Virus record (IMG/VR): IMGVR_UViG_3300007734_000524
Coordinates: 1 to 26,152 of that record
Direction: 5' to 3' (one strand)
From: a virus
Length of the DNA: 26,152 nucleotides
Part shown: in pieces, positions 14,977 through 20,429 of the stretch
Layout of the letters: each line of letters starts with the position of its first letter
Position numbering within the stretch: the stretch's first letter is position 1
The notes under the pieces: model-generated
Database searches by the model: none
What the model saw: only the letters and a program-made list of their open reading frames with translations
What the model was told of the DNA's origin: nothing
Program-made: the position numbers and the translations under genes

Positions 14977-16084
14977 GACGGATGCACCCTCGCTCAACCG
15001 CAATTTTTACCACGTCAGATTTAATCTCGCACCCGCGCGCCAAGCGCCCCAGCCGGGCTGCTGCTAACAGCGTTGTGCCGCTGCCGGCAAACGGATCAAG
15101 CACAAGGTCGCCCGGTTTGGTCGCGTGCCTGATGTATCCCTCAATCAAGCCGTCAGGCTTTTGCCATTGGTAGACGCGCTCAATCGAGCGTGCAGGATGC
15201 GCCATGTCTTGCGATGCGCATAACTCCGTTAGCAGCGGGCAGTCCAGCTCGCCAGCATCTGAGCCAACAAAATATAGCACAGCCTGATAATTTAAGAAGT
15301 ATTGCATCTTGGGCGCTGGCCCCATTGTGTTGCGGTATGTCCATGTCAGCACCTGAGCCAGCGGTAAATTGTGACGCTCGCAAACGTTTAGATAGGCTCG
15401 CAACTCTGCCGGATATGCGCCAACAAACACATAAGCTCTGCCGGTCGATTTTACTTTTCTCCATGCCAATGGCAGCCACTCTACAAACTGGCTGATGTCT
15501 GGCACGTCTGTCATAAATGGCGGGTCTGTCAGTAGCAGGTCGCATTGTGGCTGATGCTTTATCCACTGCAATGCATCAGATTGTTGGATGATAGGCGCGT
15601 CTGGTCTTGCGCGCATTTGCTTGCCAATTTTTACGCGCTCGTCTCGCACCTTTTCCTGCCGCATGTATTTGAGCACCTCACTGACCGTCTGCACGCCTTC
15701 GCGCACCTGCTCAAACTGGTGCATCGGCATGGCCGCCAGCTGCTGCGCCATCACGCTTAGATTTTTGCTAATTCCTATATCTTTTAGAGTTGGCAAAGTA
15801 TAGTCCTGATCGCGGACTATACTTTTTTTAGGCTGCCCAACTTTAGCTCTATCTTCCCCAACAGCCAGCATCTCGCCCAGCTTGCGCAGCGCCTCAATCT
15901 TGATCGCCAGCGCGTAGGCCATTGCCTCCTCGCCCAGCTGTTGCCGGCGCGCGTAAATCTGCGCGGCGTGCGCCATGTCCATCACCTTCTTCGTCTCGCC
16001 GATTGTCTTGGCTTCTGCCAGCGCGGTGCGCGCCCGGTCAAGCTGCACCACCATCAAATCCGCTTTTATGGTTTTGTCGTTCAT
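14969..16084 (-). CDS. DNA methyltransferase (DPPF type) with helical N-terminal domain
   Basis: A 371-residue protein. The N-terminal 140 residues are helical: AKTIGETKKVMDMAHAAQIY, LAIKIEALRKLGEML, then TLPTLKDIGISKNLSVMAQQ, a segment often found in phage proteins joined to methylases or ParB domains. The C-terminal methylase has motif IV DPPF (187-190) and the AdoMet motif DPFAGSGTT (about 330-338), suggesting an adenine-N6 enzyme. The start at 16084 is preferred over 16096 since GGAGACCAAC, the shared leader of the window, precedes it. A perfect inverted repeat (15795-15825) lies in the linker between KKSIVRDQDY and the second helical block. Probable role: protection of phage DNA. Confidence 0.88.
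   Translation of the reverse strand: MNDKTIKADLMVVQLDRARTALAEAKTIGETKKVMDMAHAAQIYARRQQLGEEAMAYALAIKIEALRKLGEMLAVGEDRAKVGQPKKSIVRDQDYTLPTLKDIGISKNLSVMAQQLAAMPMHQFEQVREGVQTVSEVLKYMRQEKVRDERVKIGKQMRARPDAPIIQQSDALQWIKHQPQCDLLLTDPPFMTDVPDISQFVEWLPLAWRKVKSTGRAYVFVGAYPAELRAYLNVCERHNLPLAQVLTWTYRNTMGPAPKMQYFLNYQAVLYFVGSDAGELDCPLLTELCASQDMAHPARSIERVYQWQKPDGLIEGYIRHATKPGDLVLDPFAGSGTTLLAAARLGRLARGCEIKSDVVKIAVERGCIRHE
15795..15825. repeat. Perfect 12-bp inverted repeat inside methyltransferase gene
   Basis: Arms AAAGTATAGTCC (15795-15806) and complement (15814-15825) with a 7-base spacer. On the plus strand the second arm runs into a T-tract, so it resembles a terminator in the opposite direction; no plus-strand gene is seen to need it. 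It encodes part of a linker (SIVRDQDYTL), A/T-rich relative to its surroundings, and does not break the frame. Confidence 0.9.
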
Positions 16085-16103
16085 GTTGGTCTCCATTGTG
16101 ATT

Positions 16104-16337
16104 TTACTCTATATCTGGATGTTCGTGTGGCAATTGGATCACGGGTCGGTATAACTTTCCCGTGTCGTAGAACATATCGGCCTCGCCTTCCGGGTCTGAC
16201 CCTTCCCTAAATCCATCGGCGAGGTCGATGATGCCGGCCAAGTAGTGCCGGTTTTCGTCCGGCACAAACTCCCACAGCAGGTAGCCGCTCGTCACGCAGC
16301 GGTCTGTAAACATGCGCTCAGGGTTTCTGTCTGTCAC
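16104..16337 (-). CDS. Hypothetical protein, 77 residues
   Basis: The frame begins at a GTG that overlaps the TGA stop of the 3D-domain gene (GTGA). The product starts TDRNPERMFTDRCVTSGYLL and continues WEFVPDENRHYLAGIIDLAD, ending in VIQLPHEHPDIE. It is acidic and looks like a small soluble protein; I do not recognise a family. A longer frame upstream, to 16613, is Arg-rich and is a shadow of the 3D-domain gene. The start is coupled to the upstream stop. The next gene (methylase) starts 20 bases further on. Confidence 0.65.
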   Translation of the reverse strand: MTDRNPERMFTDRCVTSGYLLWEFVPDENRHYLAGIIDLADGFREGSDPEGEADMFYDTGKLYRPVIQLPHEHPDIE

Positions 16338-17094
16338 GGCATCACATAGGCCGGCGAAGTAATGCACCCCGACGGGCAGAAGTGGTCGGTGACCACCTCG
16401 GCGTCCGGCCACCACGCTGGCGCCGGCTGCAGTAAGTCGATGAAGGCGCTGCCGTCGTACAAGTCTTGGATCGCGCCGCCCCGGTCCACGCAGTAGAAAC
16501 TGCGGTTCAGCTTCTCGATGAAGATGCGCTGGCGCAGGTCTACCGACGGCGGGCACGCCGCGCCGACGCCCGCCCAGCTGCTCCACGGCTCGCCCAGTAG
16601 CTTGCTGCGGCACGTGCCGCCCATCGGGTGCTGCTTGTCCTTGATCCAGTTCGTCGGGTAGCAGTTCGTCCCACCAAGCGCCGGCCAGTAGTAGCTGACG
16701 CGCACGATGAACACCTTGAACGGCTTGTTTGCCGGCAGCGCGGTCATCGGCTTCGCGTCTGGCGTCGGCTGTATTTCGCCTGCTTCCGGGTCGTGCTCCG
16801 GCGGCAGGCTTACGGTTTTGGGGTTGCGGCTGCCTTTGGGAAGATGTAGAACGTGCTGCCCTGCATAATCATGATGGTGTTGCCGGCTGCGTCCTGCAGC
16901 ATCATCGGCTGGCCCACGGTCATCGGCGCCACGGTTGCGGTCGGTGCTGGCGGCGTGGCGGTCTCAGCGTGCGATGTGCCGGTGCTGCCAGCCACTGCCA
17001 ACGTCAGCATGGCAGCGCCGATGAAGGCGGCCACGCTCAGCTTGACTGCTGCGGTCTTCGTAACGGTCGGTATCTTGAACGGTATGTTTTTCAT
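16334..17094 (-). CDS. Signal peptide-3D domain protein by -1 frameshift
   Basis: A -1 shift at 16816-16822 would join the 94-residue signal-peptide protein to a second open frame ending at 16334, giving about 253 residues. The second frame encodes TVSLPPEHDPEAGEIQPTPD, a Pro-rich linker, then a 3D domain: GGTCRSKLLGEPWSSWAGVG, CPPSVDLRQRIFIE, CVDRGGAIQDL and FIDLLQPAP, carrying the three spaced Asp of the family. 3D domains are beta-barrel domains found in cell-wall hydrolases (MltA-related). The only ATG in the second frame before the domain (16747) has no ribosome-binding site, so fusion is the simplest way to express and secrete it. A single-base sequencing error in a homopolymer is the alternative. 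Confidence 0.65.
16778..16822 (-). promoter_or_regulatory. Likely -1 frameshift signal upstream of 3D domain
   Basis: Heptamer C CCA AAA (16822-16816) in frame 0 phase, two codons before TAA (16812-16810). Six bases later a stem can form between GCCTGC (16809-16804) and GCAGGC (16783-16778), with an inner CCGG/CCGG pairing. The 6-base spacer is close to ideal for a stimulatory hairpin. It is the same heptamer as in the tail chaperone gene of this window. No experimental evidence; inferred from the sequence. Confidence 0.65.
16810..17094 (-). CDS. Secreted small protein, unshifted product
   Basis: A 94-residue protein with a clear Sec-type signal: basic N-terminus KNIPFKIPTVTKTAAVKL, a hydrophobic stretch SVAAFIGAAMLTLAVAG, and a likely signal peptidase site after SHA. 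The mature part is Pro/Ala/Thr-rich (TATPPAPTATVAPMTVGQP) followed by LQDAAGNTIMIMQGSTFYIF. The second of two ATGs is preferred, since it has the same spacing to GGAGACC as the other genes with this leader. A CCCAAAA heptamer stands two codons before the TAA stop; see the frameshift product. Function of the short form is unknown. Confidence 0.75.
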   Translation of the reverse strand: MKNIPFKIPTVTKTAAVKLSVAAFIGAAMLTLAVAGSTGTSHAETATPPAPTATVAPMTVGQPMMLQDAAGNTIMIMQGSTFYIFPKAAATPKP

Positions 17095-17115
17095 CATGGT
17101 CTCCAGTATAGGCTA

Positions 17116-17394
17116 TTAACGCGCTGGCCGTTTTGCCAGCAGCGTGACGGTGTCGAACTCGCAGCCGGTGCTCGTGTACTCGTAGTGCGTGCCGCAATCC
17201 ACGCCGAAGATGCCGGCCATGCACTGCGGCCGGATCGCGCCCTCGTGCGTGCAAACGCAGTCGCCGGTATAGCGCAGTGCGTGCTGCCTGCGCTGCGCCT
17301 TGCGCCGCTCTGCGCAGAGTGCGTGTGTAAAACGCCGGCGCTCGCGCTGCTCATCGGTGCGCGGTATCCATGCCGGCCTTAAAGACGGTGCCAC
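17116..17394 (-). CDS. Hypothetical Cys-containing protein, 92 residues
   Basis: The frame starts at a GTG within the last codons of the VRR-NUC gene. The N-terminus is basic (RTDEQRERRRFTHALCAERR) and the C-terminal half has five Cys (GDCVCTHEGAIRPQCMAGIF, VDCGTHYEYTSTGCEF), which may bind zinc or form disulfides. The end TLLAKRPAR lies 19 bases before the signal-peptide gene leader. I do not recognise a family. No strong ribosome-binding site is visible, so translation may depend on coupling to the upstream gene. A frame at 17094-17354 in another register is not convincing. Confidence 0.5.
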   Translation of the reverse strand: MAPSLRPAWIPRTDEQRERRRFTHALCAERRKAQRRQHALRYTGDCVCTHEGAIRPQCMAGIFGVDCGTHYEYTSTGCEFDTVTLLAKRPAR

Positions 17395-17693
17395 TTGTGG
17401 AACTTGCCCGGCTCAGCGGTTGCCGCCCATACTGTCTGCACCAGCTCGGCGGCCTGTTCCGGGCTGCGCACGATCACGGCTTGCCCGGTCCACTTCGTGT
17501 GCCACGCGCCCTGCAGGTCGTTCAGCTCGTTGCCGTCGACCTTGACTTCCACCAGCAGGTTGACGCCCCGGCAGCCGACGAGCAGGTCTGGCACGCCCTT
17601 GCCGACGGCATGCAGGTGCTGCACGGTGCAGCCCATGCCGCGCAGCGTTGCCACGATCTCCGGCTGGTTGCTGTCAACTCGGGATGCGGTCAT
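17379..17693 (-). CDS. VRR-NUC / Holliday-junction resolvase-like nuclease
   Basis: A 104-residue small nuclease. The PD-(D/E)XK signature is visible: GKGVPDLLVGCRGVNLLVEV with PD at 35-36, then E49 and K51 (EVK). An N-terminal helix (PEIVATLRGMGCTVQHL) and a C-terminal helix (SPEQAAELVQTVW) complete the minimal fold. Phage VRR-NUC proteins of about 100 residues act as structure-specific endonucleases in replication or recombination. It overlaps the 81-residue gene upstream by 20 bases and the 92-residue gene downstream by 16 bases, so they are one transcript. Confidence 0.85.
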   Translation of the reverse strand: MTASRVDSNQPEIVATLRGMGCTVQHLHAVGKGVPDLLVGCRGVNLLVEVKVDGNELNDLQGAWHTKWTGQAVIVRSPEQAAELVQTVWAATAEPGKFHKWHRL

Positions 17694-17919
17694 AAATGCG
17701 CTGGCTCTCAGCGTTCACCAGTCCCAGCAGGCGCTCGGCGCTCACCAGTCCACCGCTCAGCGCTTCGTCCAGCAGGTTTTCTTGAAAGACTTCGGCGGCA
17801 GCGTATACGATGCGCGTCAGGCGTGCGCGCAGGTCCAGCAGCGAAGCGGCTGTCATCTCCGGCTGGCTCTCCACAAAGTGCGTCAGCTCGCCCATGCCGG
17901 GTGGGTGTGGGTTCGTCAT
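17674..17919 (-). CDS. Hypothetical protein, 81 residues
   Basis: A small helical, acidic protein, MTNPHPPGMGELTHFVESQP then LLDLRARLTRIVYAAAEVFQ and ENLLDEALSGGLVSAERLLG. No recognised domain. Its ATG overlaps the stop of the 164-residue gene (TGATG), suggesting coupled translation. It is encoded between a hypothetical protein and the VRR-NUC gene and may be a partner in DNA metabolism, but that is only from location. Confidence 0.65.
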   Translation of the reverse strand: MTNPHPPGMGELTHFVESQPEMTAASLLDLRARLTRIVYAAAEVFQENLLDEALSGGLVSAERLLGLVNAESQRIYDRIPS

Positions 17920-18413
17920 CAGATCACCGTCTCGCCCGTATCATACACGCCAGCGGCCGGCTCTGCATCGAGCGCAGACACGCGCTTCGCCACCGGCGCA
18001 CGGTGCGCGTCAGCATCGCGCTCAGCTTCCAGCCGGCCGTGCACCATCAGCGCCCGCTCAAACAGCTGCATCGGTGTCGGCACCTGCGCCTTCTTCCCGC
18101 GCCAGTCCCCCGCGTACCAGTCTTCCAGCACGGTGCCGCTCATAAAGTAGCCGGGCAGCTCGTACTCGTTGCACAGCTTGCAGGCCTCGAAGAACTCAGC
18201 CGCTGCAGGGTTCATGCGGTCGCGTAGCCAGTGCTGCACCAGCTTCGTGCCGTAGCCGCACGCCTTCGCCAGCTGCTCCATGATGTCCGTCTTGTAGCCG
18301 TGCTGGCCGTCAGCCTTCCATGCTGCAAGCCCAGCGGGATCGCTGGTGCGCTCGCTCACGCCGTCTGTATACCGTCTGCCGTATGTTCTCTGAAACGCCT
18401 CTGTTGTTTGCAT
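17919..18413 (-). CDS. Hypothetical protein at head of operon, 164 residues
   Basis: First gene after the 446-base gene-free region, preceded by AGGAGACCAAC and the ATG (shared leader). The protein starts MQTTEAFQRTYGRRYTDGVS, with LAAWKADGQHGYKTDIMEQL and AKACGYGTKLVQHWLRDRMN, a stretch that could be a helix-turn-helix (ACGYGTKLVQHWLRDR). The rest is acidic and Ala-rich (EFFEACKLCNEYELPGYFMS). A DNA-binding or replication role is possible but unproven. Two promoters and two palindromes lie upstream, so it is probably regulated; it may regulate itself. Confidence 0.7.
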   Translation of the reverse strand: MQTTEAFQRTYGRRYTDGVSERTSDPAGLAAWKADGQHGYKTDIMEQLAKACGYGTKLVQHWLRDRMNPAAAEFFEACKLCNEYELPGYFMSGTVLEDWYAGDWRGKKAQVPTPMQLFERALMVHGRLEAERDADAHRAPVAKRVSALDAEPAAGVYDTGETVI

Positions 18414-18464
18414 GTTGGTCTCCTGTAATCTGCAGTTATTTCCATTTCGGACATCACTCTAATC

Positions 18465-18502
18465 CCATCGAATTCGATGGCTTATCCCGTGGATTTCCAC
18501 GG
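18465..18502. promoter_or_regulatory. Tandem palindromes, probable operator pair
   Basis: Two 16-base dyads: CCATCGAATTCGATGG (18465-18480, perfect) and CCGTGGATTTCCACGG (18487-18502, 7-bp arms). Their centres are 22 bases apart, two helical turns, so proteins bound at both would lie on the same DNA face. They lie between the two candidate promoters and the start of the 164-residue gene (18413). This arrangement is typical of repressor operators. They would sit in the 5' leader of the transcript, and could also form RNA hairpins. Confidence 0.7.
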
Positions 18503-18517
18503 CTTTGCCAGTGTAGC

Positions 18518-18547
18518 ATTATCTTCAGGCCGTCGTTTTGTCCTCAA
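18518..18547 (-). promoter_or_regulatory. Candidate promoter (TTGAGG-18-GATAAT)
   Basis: -35 TTGAGG (18547-18542) and -10 GATAAT (18523-18518), 18-base spacing. A start near 18511 would put the palindrome at 18487-18502 just downstream of the initiation site, a good repressor position. Matches to consensus: 4/6 and 5/6. Confidence 0.45.
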
Positions 18548-18569
18548 CTTATAGGTTCAAGTTAAGTTA

Positions 18570-18598
18570 TATATATATGCTTTTTACTAGTGTTTCAA
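18570..18598 (-). promoter_or_regulatory. Candidate promoter (TTGAAA-17-TATATA)
   Basis: -35 TTGAAA (18598-18593) and -10 TATATA (18575-18570) with ideal 17-base spacing, inside an A/T-rich stretch unlike its GC-rich surroundings. The transcript would have a leader of about 150 bases including the second candidate promoter and the palindromes before the 164-residue gene. Confidence 0.6.
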
Positions 18599-18621
18599 CG
18601 ATGTCCTTGTAAATCGCGACT

Positions 18622-18638
18622 CCCCCCCCCTCCCCCCC
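18622..18638. repeat. C9-T-C7 homopolymer tract
   Basis: On the plus strand nine C, one T, seven C (G-tracts on the transcribed minus strand). It lies about 25 bases upstream of the -35 of the TTGAAA promoter. Such tracts may vary in length by slippage, change promoter spacing or geometry, or form a G-quadruplex on the G strand. It is not translated in any supported gene. Length errors in sequencing are also common here. Confidence 0.7.
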
Positions 18639-18639
18639 A

Positions 18640-18827
18640 TCAGCTTTTCAGCTGGTGGAGTACAGCGCCGGGGTCTTTCGGCGGCGCGTCTGCCGTGTGT
18701 GTATCACTCTCGCTGCACGCTCGCAGTGCTCGCTCTCGTTATGTTGCTGCCGCCTGCGTGCCGGCGGTCAGTTGTCGGACCGTGCGCATCAGCAGCGACT
18801 GACGCGCACGGTGTCCGCTTGGGAGGC
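18640..18827 (-). ncRNA. Candidate structured RNA in gene-free region
   Basis: Of the 446 bases without a gene (18414-18859), the right half is packed with possible RNA stems on the minus strand. The strongest lies at 18776-18817: CGGA, a 2-base bulge, then CCGTGCGC and further pairs, closed by a loop near GTCGCTGC, with one G-U pair. Others: CCGCC...GGCGG (near 18750-18765), GCGCCG...CGGCGC (near 18664-18690), and CAGCT-GAAA-AGCTG (18642-18655) with a GNRA-type tetraloop. A promoter (18834-18863) stands upstream. I do not recognise a known RNA family; it is not a tRNA (no T-loop or anticodon arm). Function unknown. Confidence 0.4.
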
Positions 18828-18833
18828 GCCTTT

Positions 18834-18863
18834 ATCTTACTCGAACGCCCCGCCCGGTGTCAA
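18834..18863 (-). promoter_or_regulatory. Candidate promoter (TTGACA-18-TAAGAT)
   Basis: Perfect -35 TTGACA (18863-18858) and -10 TAAGAT (18839-18834), spacing 18. It overlaps the last codons and stop of the 26-residue gene. Transcription would start near 18827 and enter the gene-free, structured segment. Confidence 0.5.
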
Positions 18864-18940
18864 CCGCCAGATGTAGGGCTAAGGTAGATCGCCACCCCCA
18901 GCAGTACGGTCACGGCGAAGATCATCGGCAGCCAGCTCAT
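18860..18940 (-). CDS. 26-residue membrane peptide
   Basis: A micro-gene with the sequence MSWLPMIFAVTVLLGVAIYL followed by SPTSGG: one transmembrane helix and a short polar tail. The support is a near-perfect Shine-Dalgarno (AGGAGGTGG, 6 bases before ATG) and an ATGA overlap with the preceding gene. It is too short to be recognised by usual gene finders, and the frame's upstream extension to 19195 is only the antisense-like shadow of the preceding gene. Function unknown; similar phage peptides may act on the host membrane. Confidence 0.7.
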   Translation of the reverse strand: MSWLPMIFAVTVLLGVAIYLSPTSGG

Positions 18941-19149
18941 ATCGCCACCTCCTGCGCGTCGCCCTTGTCGATGGCGTACAGCTGCGCGCCGCCGCCTTCC
19001 CACACCAGCTTGCCCAGCTTCTCCGGCTTCACCTTGCCGTCCTTGCGCACCACGTTGACGATGTCGCCGGTCTTGGCGCTGCCTTCCAGCCGCACGCCCC
19101 ACTCGCCGCTCTTCAGCTTGCTGTAGTTCGGTGCCTTCGGTGTTTCCAT
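18937..19149 (-). CDS. Small basic hypothetical protein, 70 residues
   Basis: METPKAPNYSKLKSGEWGVR then LEGSAKTGDIVNVVRKDGKV and KPEKLGKLVWEGGGAQLYAI. The pattern of a beta-strand Trp-containing repeat with lysines (G-EWGVR, GDIVNVVRKDG, KPEKLGKLVW) is common in small phage proteins encoded near annealing proteins, sometimes like an RNA/DNA-binding barrel, but I do not know the function. Start chosen for the AAGGAGG 5 bases before ATG. A GTG at 19254, overlapping the stop of the annealing-protein gene, would give 35 extra residues in the same frame and is a real alternative. Confidence 0.75.
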   Translation of the reverse strand: METPKAPNYSKLKSGEWGVRLEGSAKTGDIVNVVRKDGKVKPEKLGKLVWEGGGAQLYAIDKGDAQEVAI

Positions 19150-19250
19150 GTTTGCCTCCTTCGTTGCTATGGCCGCCGCAACGCTGCGACGGCACTGATC
19201 GTCATACAGTTTGGCGCGTTCGCGCCACGTGCCCGTGCCGAACTCGCGCC

Positions 19251-20000
19251 TCACAGCGTGCGCAACTTTGCGACGTGCTCCAGCATGCGCTGCAGCGCCG
19301 CCACGTCCGTGTTCTTGCTCCACGTCTTCGTGCCGTGCGCCCGCAGAGCCGCCTTCACGGAATCGTCGCCGGTGAACACATCCGGCCACAAGTCGATGGC
19401 CCAGTTGCACAGTCCCTGCAGGTCGGTGATCTCGTTGGCCGGCTCCGGCTCAGCGTCCACCGCTGGCAGCGGGTCTGCAGCCGGCACTGGCGCCACGGCG
19501 TGCCCGTTTGTCACCGGCAGTGCCACTGGTGCCCGCACCGCGCCCGGGATCGTCTCCACCTCGCTCTCGTCCAGCATACCTAGCCCGCATAGGCTCAGCG
19601 TCACGCGCCGCTTGCTCTTCGTCTCCGCCTTCATCAGGCCGTTCGCCAGCGCGTCACCCTTCAGCCCGGCGATTGCCACCGCGCCCGTCGCGCAGTCAGT
19701 GCGGCCGTTCTTGTCCATCGCCGTCGCGGTCACGATGTAGACGTCGCCCACCTGCGCGCTCGTGATGCCGGTGATGCTGACGCCGTGCAGCTGGCGCAGC
19801 TGCTCGGTGCAGCTCTTCGTTGCGTACAGCACCAGCTTCCCGCTCAGCTGCAGGTACTGGAAAGGCTGCGTCAGCGGGTTCAAGCCTAAGCTCTCGCAAA
19901 GCCGCTGGTAGTACGTCAGCCGCTGGTCCGCGCTCAGCTTGGCCAAGTCGCCGGCCACCAGCACCGTCTCGATCTGTGTCAGTTCGTTGCCTTGTATCAT
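19251..20000 (-). CDS. Putative single-strand annealing / recombination protein
   Basis: A 249-residue protein whose core recalls a widespread phage family: RLTYYQRLCESLGLNPLTQP, LQLSGKLVLYATKSCTEQLR, YIVTATAMDKNGRTDCATGA, and LANGLMKAETKSKRRVTLSL followed by GLGMLDESE. This pattern is often found with recombination functions (RecT/Erf-like annealing proteins), which pair complementary single strands in replication and repair. The C-terminal 90 residues are Ala/Pro-rich, then a helical acidic end. Neighbouring genes (RHH regulator, 164-residue protein, VRR-NUC) form an early replication/recombination set. Leader AGGAGACCATC before ATG. I did not search; annealing function is a probable assignment. 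Confidence 0.65.
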   Translation of the reverse strand: MIQGNELTQIETVLVAGDLAKLSADQRLTYYQRLCESLGLNPLTQPFQYLQLSGKLVLYATKSCTEQLRQLHGVSITGITSAQVGDVYIVTATAMDKNGRTDCATGAVAIAGLKGDALANGLMKAETKSKRRVTLSLCGLGMLDESEVETIPGAVRAPVALPVTNGHAVAPVPAADPLPAVDAEPEPANEITDLQGLCNWAIDLWPDVFTGDDSVKAALRAHGTKTWSKNTDVAALQRMLEHVAKLRTL

Positions 20001-20015
20001 GATGGTCTCCTGTGT

Positions 20016-20252
20016 CTACTCTTCGCTGTCAGCGTGTGGCGCTGGCGCCGGTCGTGGTATCAGGTTGGTGAACTTGCGCTTGCGCTCCATGTGCTCGATG
20101 AGAGCGTCGCGGATCACTTCGCTCTTCGTCAGTTGCACCCGGTGCGCGAAACTGTGCAGCTGCCGGTGCATCGCGGCGTCCAGCCAGAAGCTGACGCAGA
20201 CTTCGGCGTGCGGCGGCTTGTGCTCGTGCTTGCGGTCGTCTGGAAATCTCAT
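20016..20252 (-). CDS. Ribbon-helix-helix (CopG/Arc-type) regulator
   Basis: A 78-residue protein. Residues about 16-55 fit the ribbon-helix-helix fold: the strand AEVCVSFWLDAAMHRQLHSF, then the helix-turn-helix AHRVQLTKSEVIRDALIEHM. The conserved TKSEVIRDAL motif is typical. It should bind DNA as a dimer or tetramer, probably at palindromes such as those at 18465-18502 or promoter repeats near 20440, but the target is not known. A Pro-rich acidic tail ends the protein. Its ATG overlaps the stop of the 53-residue gene (ATGA). Confidence 0.8.
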   Translation of the reverse strand: MRFPDDRKHEHKPPHAEVCVSFWLDAAMHRQLHSFAHRVQLTKSEVIRDALIEHMERKRKFTNLIPRPAPAPHADSEE

Positions 20253-20410
20253 GCCAGCACCTCGCGCAGTATGCGCAGATCGTTGTTGATGTTGTCGATG
20301 CTGCTGATGGCGGCGTCCAGCGATGCCAGCATGGCCTGAAATGGCGTCAGCTCTGGCTCTGGCTTTGGCTTTGGCTTTGGCTCGTTGTCCTGCGGTGTTT
20401 TGTCGTTCAT
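20249..20410 (-). CDS. Small hypothetical protein with Lys-Pro repeat
   Basis: 53 residues: MNDKTPQDNEPKPKPKPEPE then LTPFQAMLASLDAAISSIDN and INNDLRILREVLA. The KP/EP repeat is a flexible linker and the end is an amphipathic helix. AGGAGACCACC precedes the ATG; a longer frame from 20449 is not supported. A strong promoter lies directly upstream, so this is the first gene of a transcript. Function unknown. Confidence 0.7.
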   Translation of the reverse strand: MNDKTPQDNEPKPKPKPEPELTPFQAMLASLDAAISSIDNINNDLRILREVLA

Positions 20411-20429
20411 GGTGGTCTCCTTGTGTTTA

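Noticed and set aside
16338-16613. N-terminal part of a 169-residue minus-strand frame
   Set aside because: It is Arg/Gly/Ala-rich shadow sequence of the 3D-domain gene; the real product starts at the GTG coupled to the upstream stop.
16609-16622. 14-base palindrome GCGGCACGTGCCGC in the 3D-domain gene and 14-base CGGGACTAGTCCCG in the glycine-rich gene (25507-25520)
   Set aside because: Loop-free palindromes in GC-rich code of this length are expected occasionally; no regulatory context.
17098-17110. TATACT just before the signal-peptide gene leader as a promoter
   Set aside because: No -35 or TG extension, and transcription would begin inside the ribosome-binding site.
18640-18720. CTCCACCA near the gene-free region as a tRNA 3' end
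   Set aside because: No T-loop (GGTTCGA..), no anticodon arm and no matching acceptor strand can be found.
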